Part shown: piece by piece, positions 1 to 7,730 of the stretch
Layout: each line of letters starts with the position of its first letter
Position numbering within the stretch: the first letter of the stretch is position 1
DNA from: Stappia taiwanensis
GTDB lineage: Bacteria > Pseudomonadota > Alphaproteobacteria > Rhizobiales > Stappiaceae
Direction: 5' to 3'
Assembly (NCBI RefSeq): GCF_014635285.1
Contig: NZ_BMCR01000011.1
Coordinates: 83,369-147,368 of the forward strand
Length of the DNA: 64,000 nt
The notes under the pieces: generated by a model
The model's database searches: none
Told to the model about the DNA's origin: nothing
The model's input: only the letters and a program-made list of their open reading frames with translations
Position numbers and translations under genes: made by a program

Positions 1-1
1 C

Positions 2-814
2 GAGAACCTCGGTTTCAGCCTGAAGATCGCCGGCCGGCCGCCGGCGGAGATTGACAAGGCCACCGACGAGGCGGCGGCGATCCTCGGGCTTGCCGACTAC
101 ATGGACCGCACGCCGGGCGAATTGTCCGGCGGCCAGCGCCAGCGGGTGGCGATGGGGCGGGCCATCGTCCGCCATCCGGATGTGTTCCTGTTCGACGAAC
201 CGCTGTCGAACCTTGATGCCAAGCTGCGCACCCAGATGCGGGTCGAGATCAAGAAGCTGCATCAGAAGGTGAAGACCACAATCGTCTATGTCACCCACGA
301 TCAGGTGGAGGCGATGACCCTGGCCGACCGGATCGTCATCATGAAGGACGGCCATATCGTCCAGACCGGGACGCCGCTGGAGGTGTTCGAGCGGCCGGCC
401 AACACCTTCGTCGCCACCTTCATCGGCTCGCCGCCGATGAACCTGGTCGATGGCGTGGTCGCGGGCGGTGCGGTGCGCTTTGCCGGCGATGTCAGCCTGC
501 CGGTGCCGCCGGCCTTTCGCGGCCGGGTGCAGGAGGGCCAGCGGGTCACCTACGGTTTTCGCGCCGACAACCTGATGCCGGCCGGCCATGCCATGACCGG
601 GATCGGCGAGACGGCCGAGATCGACCTGACCATCGCCCTGGCCGAACCGCTCGGCGCGGAAACCATTCTCCTGTCGGAGCTCGCCGGGGTGGAGATCCAG
701 GGCAAGATGTACAACCCCCGCCCGGTGGCCGCCGGCGAGCGGCTTTCTTGCCTGCTCGCCCTTGATCACGCCCATCTGTTCGACGCCGAAACCGGCGCCA
801 GCCTCAGGACCTAG
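2..814 (+). CDS. Sugar ABC transporter ATP-binding protein, UgpC/MalK type (5' truncated)
   Basis: This is the ATPase subunit of an ABC importer, probably for a sugar or sugar derivative, acting at the cytoplasmic face of the inner membrane. The reading frame is already open at the window edge, so the Walker A end is missing. Visible parts are the signature [14 protein letters not shown], Walker [14 protein letters not shown], and the switch histidine in VYVTHDQ. After residue 155 or so comes a C-terminal TOBE-like regulatory domain, typical of the MalK/UgpC/MsmX group. The stop codon lies three bases before the ATG of the next gene, so it appears co-transcribed with the sugar-acid genes downstream. 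The substrate cannot be read from the sequence. Confidence 0.92.
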   Translation, partial: ENLGFSLKIAGRPPAEIDKATDEAAAILGLADYMDRTPGELSGGQRQRVAMGRAIVRHPDVFLFDEPLSNLDAKLRTQMRVEIKKLHQKVKTTIVYVTHDQVEAMTLADRIVIMKDGHIVQTGTPLEVFERPANTFVATFIGSPPMNLVDGVVAGGAVRFAGDVSLPVPPAFRGRVQEGQRVTYGFRADNLMPAGHAMTGIGETAEIDLTIALAEPLGAETILLSELAGVEIQGKMYNPRPVAAGERLSCLLALDHAHLFDAETGASLRT

Positions 815-817
815 ACC

Positions 818-1927
818 ATGGCCCGCATTGAAAAGGTCGAGATCTTCATGGTCGACCTGAAGCCGAAGGTGCGCCGCACCGACGCGATCCAGAGCTTCGA
901 AAGTCAGGAGACGCCGATTGTCCGCATCACCGACGCGGATGGCGCCACCGGCACCGGCTACAGCTACACCATCGGCACCGGCGGTCCCTCGGTGATCGCG
1001 CTGCTGGAGCGAACCCTTGTGCCGCTGCTGATCGGCCGCGACGCGGACCGCATTCAGGACATCTGGCATGCGATGCTGTTTCGCACCCATGCCACCGCCG
1101 TCGGCGCGATCACCTCGCTGGCGATGGCGGCGGTGGACACCGCCCTGTGGGACCTGCGCTGCCGCCGCGCGGCACTGCCTCTGTGGAAGATGGCCGGCGG
1201 GGCGCGCGCCTCCGTCCCGCTCTACACCACCGAGGGCGGCTGGCTGCATATCGAGACCACGGCGCTGGTGGAGGACGCGCTGGCGGCGCGGGAGGCAGGC
1301 TTTCGCGGCTCCAAGGTGAAGATCGGCAAGCCGCATCTGGCCGAGGACCGGGCACGACTGCTGGCGATGCGCGAAGCGCTTGGGGCGGATTACGAGATCA
1401 TGACCGACGCCAATCAGGCCTTCACCCTTGCCGAGGCGCGGCGCCGGGCAAAGGTGTTGGAGGAGGCCGGCGTGGCCTGGTTCGAGGAACCGCTGCCGGC
1501 CGATGATGTGGCTGCCCATCGGCAGCTTGCCGCCGGCACCTTCGTGCCCGTCGCCGTTGGCGAGAGCCTTTATTCCCTGAGCCAGTTCAAGGACTACCTG
1601 CAGGCGGGCGCCTGCTCGGTGGTTCAGGCCGATGTCGCCCGGGTCGGTGGCATCACCCCCTGGCTGAAGATTGCGCATCTGGCGGAGGCCCACAACGTGG
1701 CGATCTGCCCGCATTTCCTGATGGAGCTGCATGTCAGCCTCGTTTGCGCGGTCGAGAACGCCCCCTGGCTGGAATACATCCCGCAGCTCGATCTAATCGC
1801 TCCGGAAGGCATGCGGATCGAGAACGGGCAGGCATTTCCTTCCGACGCGCCGGGGCTCGGCATTGCCTGGGACTGGGACGAGATCCTGGCGCGCGGCGTG
1901 ATGACGCCGATCGCGCTTGCCGCATGA
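818..1927 (+). CDS. Mandelate racemase/muconate lactonizing enzyme family dehydratase (enolase superfamily)
   Basis: A 369-residue enolase-superfamily enzyme of the mandelate-racemase subgroup, most likely a sugar-acid dehydratase yielding a 2-keto-3-deoxy acid. The expected catalytic set is present: K166 and K168 in KVKIG, metal ligands D197 (MTDANQ), E223 (WFEEPL) and E249 (VAVGES), then D272 (QADVAR) and H299 (ICPHF), the usual His/Asp dyad. Residues 1-120 form the capping domain. It starts three bases after the ABC ATPase and overlaps the following reading frame. The neighbouring SDR and FAH-fold genes suggest an L-rhamnonate-, L-fuconate- or aldarate-like substrate, but the family is too diverse to choose by eye. 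Confidence 0.88.
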   Translation: MARIEKVEIFMVDLKPKVRRTDAIQSFESQETPIVRITDADGATGTGYSYTIGTGGPSVIALLERTLVPLLIGRDADRIQDIWHAMLFRTHATAVGAITSLAMAAVDTALWDLRCRRAALPLWKMAGGARASVPLYTTEGGWLHIETTALVEDALAAREAGFRGSKVKIGKPHLAEDRARLLAMREALGADYEIMTDANQAFTLAEARRRAKVLEEAGVAWFEEPLPADDVAAHRQLAAGTFVPVAVGESLYSLSQFKDYLQAGACSVVQADVARVGGITPWLKIAHLAEAHNVAICPHFLMELHVSLVCAVENAPWLEYIPQLDLIAPEGMRIENGQAFPSDAPGLGIAWDWDEILARGVMTPIALAA

Positions 1928-1956
1928 CGGATGGGGGGACGGATGGGAGGAAGGCG

Positions 1957-2286
1957 ATGCAGCGCATGGGCATGGTAATCGGCCTGAAGGCCGAAAAGCT
2001 GGCGGAGTACAAGCGGCTGCACGCGGTCGTCTGGCCCGAGGTGCTGGAGCGGATCAGCCGCAGCAACATCCGCAATTACACGATTTTCCTGAAGGAGCCG
2101 GAGAACCTGTTGTTCGGCTACTGGGAGTACCACGGCGCGGATTTTTCCGCCGATGCCGCCGCCATTGCCGCCGACCCGGTGACCCGGGACTGGTGGGCCC
2201 TGACCGACCCGTGCCAGCAGCCGCTGGAAACCCGGGCGGAGGGCGAATGGTGGGCGATGATGGAGGAGGTTTTTCACCATGACTGA
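1957..2286 (+). CDS. L-rhamnose mutarotase family protein (RhaM/DUF718-like)
   Basis: A 109-residue ferredoxin-like-fold protein of the L-rhamnose mutarotase family, which interconverts alpha and beta anomers of L-rhamnose or L-fucose in the cytoplasm. Family hallmarks are the N-terminal MGMVIGLKAEKLAEYKRLHA stretch, VWPEVLERI, the central NYTIFL and GYWEY segments, and the Trp-rich region around DWWALTDP. I place the start at 1957 because GGGAGGAA lies at 1945-1952 with good spacing. An in-frame ATG at 1924, overlapping the stop of the previous gene, would add eleven residues lacking family character. The stop overlaps the next start, so translation is coupled. It implies that a free deoxysugar enters the pathway. 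Confidence 0.85.
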   Translation: MQRMGMVIGLKAEKLAEYKRLHAVVWPEVLERISRSNIRNYTIFLKEPENLLFGYWEYHGADFSADAAAIAADPVTRDWWALTDPCQQPLETRAEGEWWAMMEEVFHHD

Positions 2287-2947
2287 CACGCAAACGGCGC
2301 TGGACCCGATCACCGAACGCCTGTCCACCTGCTACAGCGGCGTGGTGCATGACGTGATGCGGGCCATGGGGTTGGCGAATTTCATCCTGCCGCGCGAGAT
2401 CGCGCCCTTGATGCCGGAAAAGACCCTGTGCGGCCCGGTCTTCACCATCGAGGGATGCAGCGACGAGACCGCCGATCCGCACCAGACCTTGCTGGACTGG
2501 ACCGGTCTTCTGTCGAAGGCCAAGCCGGGACACATCTGGGTGAGCCAGCCGCATGACGACACCATCGCGCAGATGGGCGAGCTTTCGGCGGAAACCCTGC
2601 AGCGCAAGGGGGTGCTCGGCTGCGTGCTCGATGGCGGCGCGCGCGACACTCATTTCCTGATGGATCTGGGGTTCCAGACCTGGCGGCGGTTCCATACCCC
2701 GCGCGATGTGGTCGGTCGTTGGCGTCCGACCGGCTTCGACGTGCCGATCCACATCGGCGATGTGCTGATCCAGCCGGGCGATTATCTGCTTGGCGACCGG
2801 GACGGCATGGTGCGGGTGCCGCGTGCGCTGGCCGCCGAGGTGACGGAAAAATCCGTCGAGGCGATGCAGACGGAAAACAAGGTGCGCACGGCGATCCTCG
2901 CCGGCACCGATCCGCAACAGGCCTATCTGCAATATGGCAAGTTCTGA
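2279..2947 (+). CDS. RraA-family protein (HMG/CHA aldolase-like)
   Basis: A 222-residue protein of the RraA/dimethylmenaquinone-methyltransferase-like fold. Catabolic members are class II aldolases or decarboxylases acting on 4-hydroxy-4-methyl-2-oxoglutarate and related oxo acids; others inhibit RNase E. The segment GVLGCVLDGGARDTHFLMDLG (about residues 111-131) contains the substrate/metal region, with the conserved G-x-x-RD pattern, and GDYLLGDRDGMVRVP is the typical late motif. A GGAGG at the end of the preceding gene serves this ATG, and the two genes overlap by 8 bases. In this locus an aldolase or decarboxylase acting on a pathway keto acid is more likely than RNase regulation. Confidence 0.85.
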   Translation: MTDTQTALDPITERLSTCYSGVVHDVMRAMGLANFILPREIAPLMPEKTLCGPVFTIEGCSDETADPHQTLLDWTGLLSKAKPGHIWVSQPHDDTIAQMGELSAETLQRKGVLGCVLDGGARDTHFLMDLGFQTWRRFHTPRDVVGRWRPTGFDVPIHIGDVLIQPGDYLLGDRDGMVRVPRALAAEVTEKSVEAMQTENKVRTAILAGTDPQQAYLQYGKF

Positions 2948-2955
2948 GGGGGCCG

Positions 2956-3279
2956 ATGTCCGACACCAGCGAAGCGCCGCAGCTGTTGCGGCTTGCGGCC
3001 AGCGACAATGTTCTGGTGGCCCTTGGCCCCGTTCCGGCGGGCCCGGCCCGCATCACCGGCGGCGGCGTGCTCACCGTCGAGCGGCCGGTGACCCTTGGGC
3101 ACAAGGTGGCTGCCCGCGACATCGCGGCGGGAGAGAAGATCGTCAAATACGGCGTGCCGATCGGCTCGGCGACGGCGGCGATCGCCAGCGGCAGTCATGT
3201 GCACACCCACAACATGAAGAGCGATTACACGCCGACCTATGTGCTGGACGAGACATCGCAGGGAGGCCGCGGTGATTGA
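2956..3279 (+). CDS. UxaA-family SAF-domain subunit (altronate dehydratase small part)
   Basis: A 107-residue protein corresponding to the N-terminal SAF domain of altronate/galactarate dehydratases, here encoded as a separate gene. The sequence LRLAASDNVLVALGPVPAG, then VTLGHKVAARDIAAGEKIVKYG and IGSATAAIASGSHVHTHN matches the SAF beta-clip; HVHTHN is the usual hinge to the catalytic domain. The ATG at 2956 follows GAGGGGG closely. It overlaps the GTG start of the large subunit by eight bases, so the two should be made in stoichiometric amounts and form one dehydratase. Confidence 0.88.
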   Translation: MSDTSEAPQLLRLAASDNVLVALGPVPAGPARITGGGVLTVERPVTLGHKVAARDIAAGEKIVKYGVPIGSATAAIASGSHVHTHNMKSDYTPTYVLDETSQGGRGD

Positions 3280-4459
3280 GGGGTTCCTGAGACAGGATGG
3301 GCGCAAGGGCATCCGCAATCATGTGGCGGTCGCCTATCTGGTGGAATGCGCGCGGCATGTGGCCAGCGAGATCGTGCTGCCCTACCGCGAGGCGGGCGCG
3401 CAGGTGATCGGCTTTCCCGGCTGTTTTCCTAACGACTACGCTCAGAAGATGATGGAGCGGCTGTGCACCCATCCGAATGTGGGGGCGGTGCTTCTGGTCT
3501 CGCTCGGCTGCGAGAGCTTCAACCGGTTCCAGCTTGCCGAGGCGATTGCCAAAAGCGGCCGGCCGGTGGAGACCATCGTCATCCAGAAGGCCGGCGGTAC
3601 CCGAACCTCGGTGGCCGAAGGCCAGGCCTGGGTGGCGGCGCGGATCGAGGAGCTGTCCCGGGCCGAACGGGTGCCGATGGGGCTTGAGGAACTGGTGGTC
3701 GGCACCGTCTGCGGCGGCTCCGACGGCACCAGCGGCATCACCGGCAATCCGGCGGTGGGGCTTGCCTTCGACCGGCTGGTCGGCGAGGGCGCCACCTGCA
3801 TCTTCGAGGAGACCGGCGAACTGATCGGCTGCGAGGAGGTGATGGCCGCCCGGGCGGCAACACCGGAGCTGGGCCGCGAGCTGACCCGCTCGGTGGAAAA
3901 GGCGGCCCGCTACTACGCCACCCTCGGCTATGGCAGCTTTGCCGCCGGCAATGCCGAGGGTGGGCTCTCCACCATCGAGGAAAAGTCGATGGGCGCCTAT
4001 GCCAAATCCGGTTCCGCGCGGATCGACGGTCTGATCAAACCCGGCGACCTGCCGCCGAAGGGTGGGCTCTACCTGATGGATGTGGTGCCCGATGGCGAGG
4101 TGCGGTTCGGCTTTCCCAACATCAGCGACAATGCGGAAATCGCCGAGATGATGGCCTCGGGCGCGCATCTGACCCTGTTCGTCACCGCGCGCGGCTCGGT
4201 GGTCGGCTCGGCCATCGCGCCGGTGATCAAGATCTGCGCCAATCCGGAAACCTACGCCCGGCTCAGCGAGGACATGGATGTGAATGCCGGGCGGATCCTG
4301 TCCGGCTCCAGCCTGACCGAGGTGGGTGCGGAGATCTTCGACCTGACGCTGGCCGTCGCCTCCGGCCGCAAGACTGCGTCCGAACAGCTCGGCCATGCCG
4401 AATTCATCCTGACCTACAAGAGCTTCGAGCCCATCGGGCCGGCCTGCCTGCCCAGTTGA
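3272..4459 (+). CDS. UxaA-family sugar-acid dehydratase, main subunit
   Basis: A 395-residue catalytic part of a UxaA/GarD-type hydro-lyase, dehydrating an aldonic or aldaric acid to a 2-keto-3-deoxy acid with a bound metal. The start is the GTG at 3272 (VIEGFLRQDGRKGIRNHV, the canonical beginning), preceded by GGGAGG and overlapping the SAF gene. Recognisable blocks are VSLGCESF, the signature VCGGSDGTSGITGNPAVG, FEETGELIGCEE, and late KICANPETY; the cysteines and acidic residues in these blocks are the likely metal ligands. Its presence beside an enolase-superfamily dehydratase gives the operon two unrelated dehydratases. The exact substrate is unknown. Confidence 0.88.
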   Translation: MIEGFLRQDGRKGIRNHVAVAYLVECARHVASEIVLPYREAGAQVIGFPGCFPNDYAQKMMERLCTHPNVGAVLLVSLGCESFNRFQLAEAIAKSGRPVETIVIQKAGGTRTSVAEGQAWVAARIEELSRAERVPMGLEELVVGTVCGGSDGTSGITGNPAVGLAFDRLVGEGATCIFEETGELIGCEEVMAARAATPELGRELTRSVEKAARYYATLGYGSFAAGNAEGGLSTIEEKSMGAYAKSGSARIDGLIKPGDLPPKGGLYLMDVVPDGEVRFGFPNISDNAEIAEMMASGAHLTLFVTARGSVVGSAIAPVIKICANPETYARLSEDMDVNAGRILSGSSLTEVGAEIFDLTLAVASGRKTASEQLGHAEFILTYKSFEPIGPACLPS

Positions 4460-4469
4460 GGAGAACACC

Positions 4470-5198
4470 ATGGGACGATTGAGCGGAAAGACCTGTCTGA
4501 TCACGGCCGCGGGCCAGGGGATCGGCCGGGCGACGGCGGAGGCCTTTATCGCCGCCGGGGCGACGGTCTGGGCGACCGATATCAACGGCGACGCGGTGGC
4601 CTCGATCGATGGGGCGCGGGCGCGGGCGCTCGATGTCACCAGCGTCGAGGCGATTTCAGCGCTTCTGGCCGAGACCGGGCCGGTGGATGTCTTGTTCAAC
4701 TGCGCCGGCGTGGTCCACGCCGGGGCGTTGCTCGACTGCCTGGAAGAGGACTGGGATTTCGCCTTCGAGCTGAACGCCAAGGCGATGTACCGGATGATCC
4801 GCGCCTATTTGCCGGGGATGCTGGAGGCGGGCGGCGGCTCGATCATCAACATGTCCTCGGTCGCCTCCTCGGTGAAGGGCGTGCCGAACCGTTTTGCCTA
4901 TTGCGCCTCCAAGGCGGCGGTGGTCGGGCTGACCAAATCGGTCGCCGCCGACTATGTCACCCGGGGCATCCGCTGCAACGCCATCTGTCCGGGCACGGTG
5001 GAAAGTCCCTCGCTGCATGAGCGGCTGCGCGCCACCGGCGACTATGAGCAGGCGATGCGCGACTTCATCGCTCGCCAACCAATGGGGCGGATCGGCCGGG
5101 CGGAGGAAATCGCCGCGCTGGCGCTTTACCTCGCCTCGGATGAGGCCGCCTTCACAACAGGGCAAACTCATGTGATCGATGGCGGCTGGGCCGTTTAG
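4470..5198 (+). CDS. SDR-family dehydrogenase, 2-keto-3-deoxy-sugar-acid dehydrogenase-like
   Basis: A 242-residue classical short-chain dehydrogenase. It has an N-terminal nucleotide loop ITAAGQGIGRATAEAF, a central NCAGVVHAG, the catalytic Ser in NMSSVAS, Y-x3-K in YCASKAA, and a C-terminal GQTHVIDGGWAV. The start TTAAGQGIGRA-like variant and overall length resemble dehydrogenases that oxidise 2-keto-3-deoxy-L-fuconate or -rhamnonate at C4 with NAD. That reaction makes the 2,4-diketo acid used by the adjacent FAH-fold hydrolase. GAGGAGAA precedes the ATG. The pairing with the next gene supports this role more strongly than the sequence alone; a generic 3-ketoacyl reductase is the alternative. 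Confidence 0.85.
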   Translation: MGRLSGKTCLITAAGQGIGRATAEAFIAAGATVWATDINGDAVASIDGARARALDVTSVEAISALLAETGPVDVLFNCAGVVHAGALLDCLEEDWDFAFELNAKAMYRMIRAYLPGMLEAGGGSIINMSSVASSVKGVPNRFAYCASKAAVVGLTKSVAADYVTRGIRCNAICPGTVESPSLHERLRATGDYEQAMRDFIARQPMGRIGRAEEIAALALYLASDEAAFTTGQTHVIDGGWAV

Positions 5199-5229
5199 AG
5201 CCAGGCCGACAAGACAAGGAAAGACATCC

Positions 5230-6069
5230 ATGAAATTCGTACGTTTTGGGCCGCGCGGGGCGGAAAAGCCGGGTGTTCTCGATGCCGAGGGCGGCATCCG
5301 CGATCTGTCCGGGCTGATCGGCGATCTCGCCGGTCCGGTGCTGGAAAACCTCGATGCGCTGGCCGGCATGAATGTGGCGGCGCTGCCAAAGGTCGCCGGC
5401 ACGCCGCGCCTCGGGCCGCCGGTCGCCGGTACGGGCAAGTTCATCTGTATCGGCCTCAACTACGCGGACCACGCGGCCGAATCCGGCCTCGCCGTGCCGT
5501 CCGAGCCGGTGATCTTCATGAAGGCGACTTCGGCAATCTGCGGTCCGAATGACCCAATCGTCATCCCGCGCGGATCGGAGAAGACCGACTGGGAGGTGGA
5601 GCTGGCGGTGATCATCGGCAAGCCGGCGAAATACGTCTCGGAAGCCGAGGCGCTGTCACATGTGGCCGGCTATGCCATCACCAATGACGTGTCCGAGCGG
5701 GCCTTCCAGATCGAGCGCGAAGGCCAGTGGACCAAGGGCAAGTCCTGCGACAACTACGGCCAGATCGGCCCCTGGCTGGTGACCCCGGACGAAGCGGGCG
5801 ATCCGCAGGACCTGAAGATGTGGCTCAAGGTCAATGGCGAGACCAAGCAGGACGGCTCATCGGCCACCATGGTCTATGGCGTTGCCCATCTGATCAGCTA
5901 CCTCAGCCAGTTCATGACGTTGCAGCCGGGAGACGTGATCTCCACCGGCACGCCGCCGGGCGTCGGCATGGGTCAGACCCCGCCGCAGTACCTGAAAGCC
6001 GGGGATGTGGTCGAACTGGGCATCGAGGGCCTGGGCAGCCAGCGCCAGGAGGTGGTGGCGGACGCCTGA
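5230..6069 (+). CDS. Fumarylacetoacetase-fold hydrolase (2,4-diketo-3-deoxy-sugar-acid hydrolase-like)
   Basis: A 279-residue FAH-superfamily enzyme. Such proteins cleave a C-C bond in 2,4-diketo acids using a divalent metal and a catalytic water; LRA6-type members split diketo-deoxy-rhamnonate or -fuconate into pyruvate plus lactate. The core FICIGLNYADHAAESG, the metal ligands in DWEVELAVIIGKPAKYV, the GYAITNDVSERAFQ segment, KGKSCDNYGQIGPWLV and DVISTGTPPGVGMG are all present. I use the ATG of MKFVRFGPRG as start, since that is where family similarity begins and AAGGAAAG lies just upstream. It would be the last chemical step before central metabolism. Confidence 0.88.
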   Translation: MKFVRFGPRGAEKPGVLDAEGGIRDLSGLIGDLAGPVLENLDALAGMNVAALPKVAGTPRLGPPVAGTGKFICIGLNYADHAAESGLAVPSEPVIFMKATSAICGPNDPIVIPRGSEKTDWEVELAVIIGKPAKYVSEAEALSHVAGYAITNDVSERAFQIEREGQWTKGKSCDNYGQIGPWLVTPDEAGDPQDLKMWLKVNGETKQDGSSATMVYGVAHLISYLSQFMTLQPGDVISTGTPPGVGMGQTPPQYLKAGDVVELGIEGLGSQRQEVVADA

Positions 6070-6170
6070 CCGGCCCGAACGACAAGGTGGCGCGACCGGG
6101 AGGAGTTCGGCCGCGCTGCCGCCGGCAAGGCACAGGCCGGCGCGCATAACAACAAACCGGAGGAAATCTC

Positions 6171-7151
6171 ATGAGCATCAAGACGAGCTGCAAGTCCCTT
6201 CTTCTCGCCGGTGCCGCGCTGGCGCTGATGGCAACCGGTGCCTCGGCCGTGGAATGGCGGCTTGGCCATATCCTGCCGCCGGATCATCCGGGCAACCGGG
6301 CGCTGGAACGGGCGGCGGAGGAGATCGCCGAGCGCACCGACAACCGGATCGAGATCAAGGTGTTTCCCGCCGGCCAGATCGGCGGTGCCAAGGAAATCCT
6401 GACCGGAATGACCATCGGCACCCATCAGATGGCCTTCGACGGGGCGGGGATCCTGAGCCAGTGGTCGAGCCAGTTGGGGGTGCTGGAGGCGCCCTATCTT
6501 GCCAAGGATTTCCGCCATCTTGAGCGTCTCATCGACAGCAAGAAGGGGCATGAGCTGGTCGAGGCCTTGCGCACCGAGCACGGCTTGCGCCTGCTCGATG
6601 TCTGGTACTACGGCACGCGGCACATGACCAACAACGCCCGGCCGATCGAAACGCCGGCGGATGTTGAGGGGCTGAAGCTGCGGGTGCCGGAGGTGGCGCT
6701 CAGCCTGGAATTCGTCAAGGCGCTGGGCGGCCGGCCGACGCCGATGGCCTTCCCGGAGCTTTATCTCGGGCTGCAGACCGGGGTCGTCGACGGGCAGGAG
6801 AACCCGCTGCCGACCATCAACGCGGCGAAGTTCTACGAGGTGCAGACCCATCTGGCGCTGACCGGGCATCTGGTGCAGTTCGTCGCCCCGCTGGTGGCCG
6901 AGGATGCCTGGAACGCCGCCTCGGAAGGCGACCGTGCGGTGGTGATGGAGGTGCTGCAGACCGTTGGCGACGACTACAACGCCAGCGTGATCGCGCTGGA
7001 GAAGGAACTGGTCGCGGCCCTTGAGGAAAAGGGGATGGCGGTGACCCGGCCGGACCGGGAGGCCTTTGCCACGGCGGTACAGCCGATCTTCGGCCAGTTC
7101 GCCGAGGTTTGGGGCCCCGACACCTACGGGGCGCTCGCGGAAATCGACTGA
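6171..7151 (+). CDS. TRAP transporter substrate-binding protein, DctP family
   Basis: A 326-residue periplasmic solute receptor. An N-terminal signal peptide of about 26 residues (hydrophobic LLLAGAALALMATGASA) is followed by the mature start VEWRLGHILPPDHPGN. The family core is clear: GGAKEILTGMTIGTHQMAF, the ligand-binding Arg in GLKLRVPE, and LYLGLQTGVVDGQENPL with the following AKFYEVQ. GGAGGAAA precedes the ATG. It delivers an acidic solute, presumably the aldonate or sugar acid degraded by the upstream enzymes, to the DctQM permease. A strong hairpin separates it from dctQ. Confidence 0.93.
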   Translation: MSIKTSCKSLLLAGAALALMATGASAVEWRLGHILPPDHPGNRALERAAEEIAERTDNRIEIKVFPAGQIGGAKEILTGMTIGTHQMAFDGAGILSQWSSQLGVLEAPYLAKDFRHLERLIDSKKGHELVEALRTEHGLRLLDVWYYGTRHMTNNARPIETPADVEGLKLRVPEVALSLEFVKALGGRPTPMAFPELYLGLQTGVVDGQENPLPTINAAKFYEVQTHLALTGHLVQFVAPLVAEDAWNAASEGDRAVVMEVLQTVGDDYNASVIALEKELVAALEEKGMAVTRPDREAFATAVQPIFGQFAEVWGPDTYGALAEID

Positions 7152-7159
7152 TCCGCTTC

Positions 7160-7190
7160 GGGGACGGGTGCGCCTGCCGCGCCCGTCCCC
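7160..7190 (+). promoter_or_regulatory. Intercistronic hairpin between dctP and dctQ genes
   Basis: A perfect 9-base-pair stem has arms GGGGACGGG (7160-7168) and CCCGTCCCC (7182-7190), with a further GCG/CGC pairing inside the loop. No T-run follows, so it is probably not a full intrinsic terminator. Hairpins here commonly protect the dctP message or partly attenuate downstream genes, giving more receptor than permease; that is inference for this locus. Confidence 0.6.
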
Positions 7191-7235
7191 CGCACACCGC
7201 CACAACAGGCGGGACGCCATCGGGGGACTTCAACC

Positions 7236-7718
7236 ATGAAATGGCTGCACCGGGCCGAGGATGCGTTTCTCCTCGGGCTCTTCCTGGTCGCGCTGGGGGC
7301 GCTCACCGCCCAGTTGGCCAGCCGCTACTTCCTGCCCTACCAGTTTCCCTGGACAGAGGAGCTGGCGCGGTTCCTGTTTCTCTGGCTGGTGTTCTTCGGC
7401 GCGGCCAATGCCATGCGGCGCGGTGGGCTGGTCGCGGTGACCATGCTGGCCGACCTGTTGCCGGACCGGCTGCGCGACGCGGTCGCCATCCTCATGCATC
7501 TTTTCGGCGCGCTGTTTCTCGCCGTTGTCGCCTGGACGGGCCTGTTCCTGGCGATCAAGGTCGCCAAGCTGCCGACCATCGCCATGGGGATCTCCTCCAG
7601 TTTCGAATATGCGGCGGTTCCCGCCGCCTGCGCCCTGATGTGCGTTCGGTCGCTGCGGGCGGCCTGGCAGGTCTATCGCCATGGCCTGCCGCGCGACGGC
7701 GCCGCCACCTTGATGTAG
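7236..7718 (+). CDS. TRAP transporter small permease, DctQ family
   Basis: A 160-residue inner-membrane protein with four predicted transmembrane helices, the standard DctQ layout. The characteristic N-terminal region is LALGALTAQLASRYF-like, then FPWTEELARFLFLWLVFFGAANAMRRGG. It forms the transport complex with DctM and is fed by the DctP receptor. The start follows GGGGGACTTCAACC. It lies 12 bases from the large permease gene. Confidence 0.9.
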   Translation: MKWLHRAEDAFLLGLFLVALGALTAQLASRYFLPYQFPWTEELARFLFLWLVFFGAANAMRRGGLVAVTMLADLLPDRLRDAVAILMHLFGALFLAVVAWTGLFLAIKVAKLPTIAMGISSSFEYAAVPAACALMCVRSLRAAWQVYRHGLPRDGAATLM

Positions 7719-7730
7719 GAGCGCCTCCCC

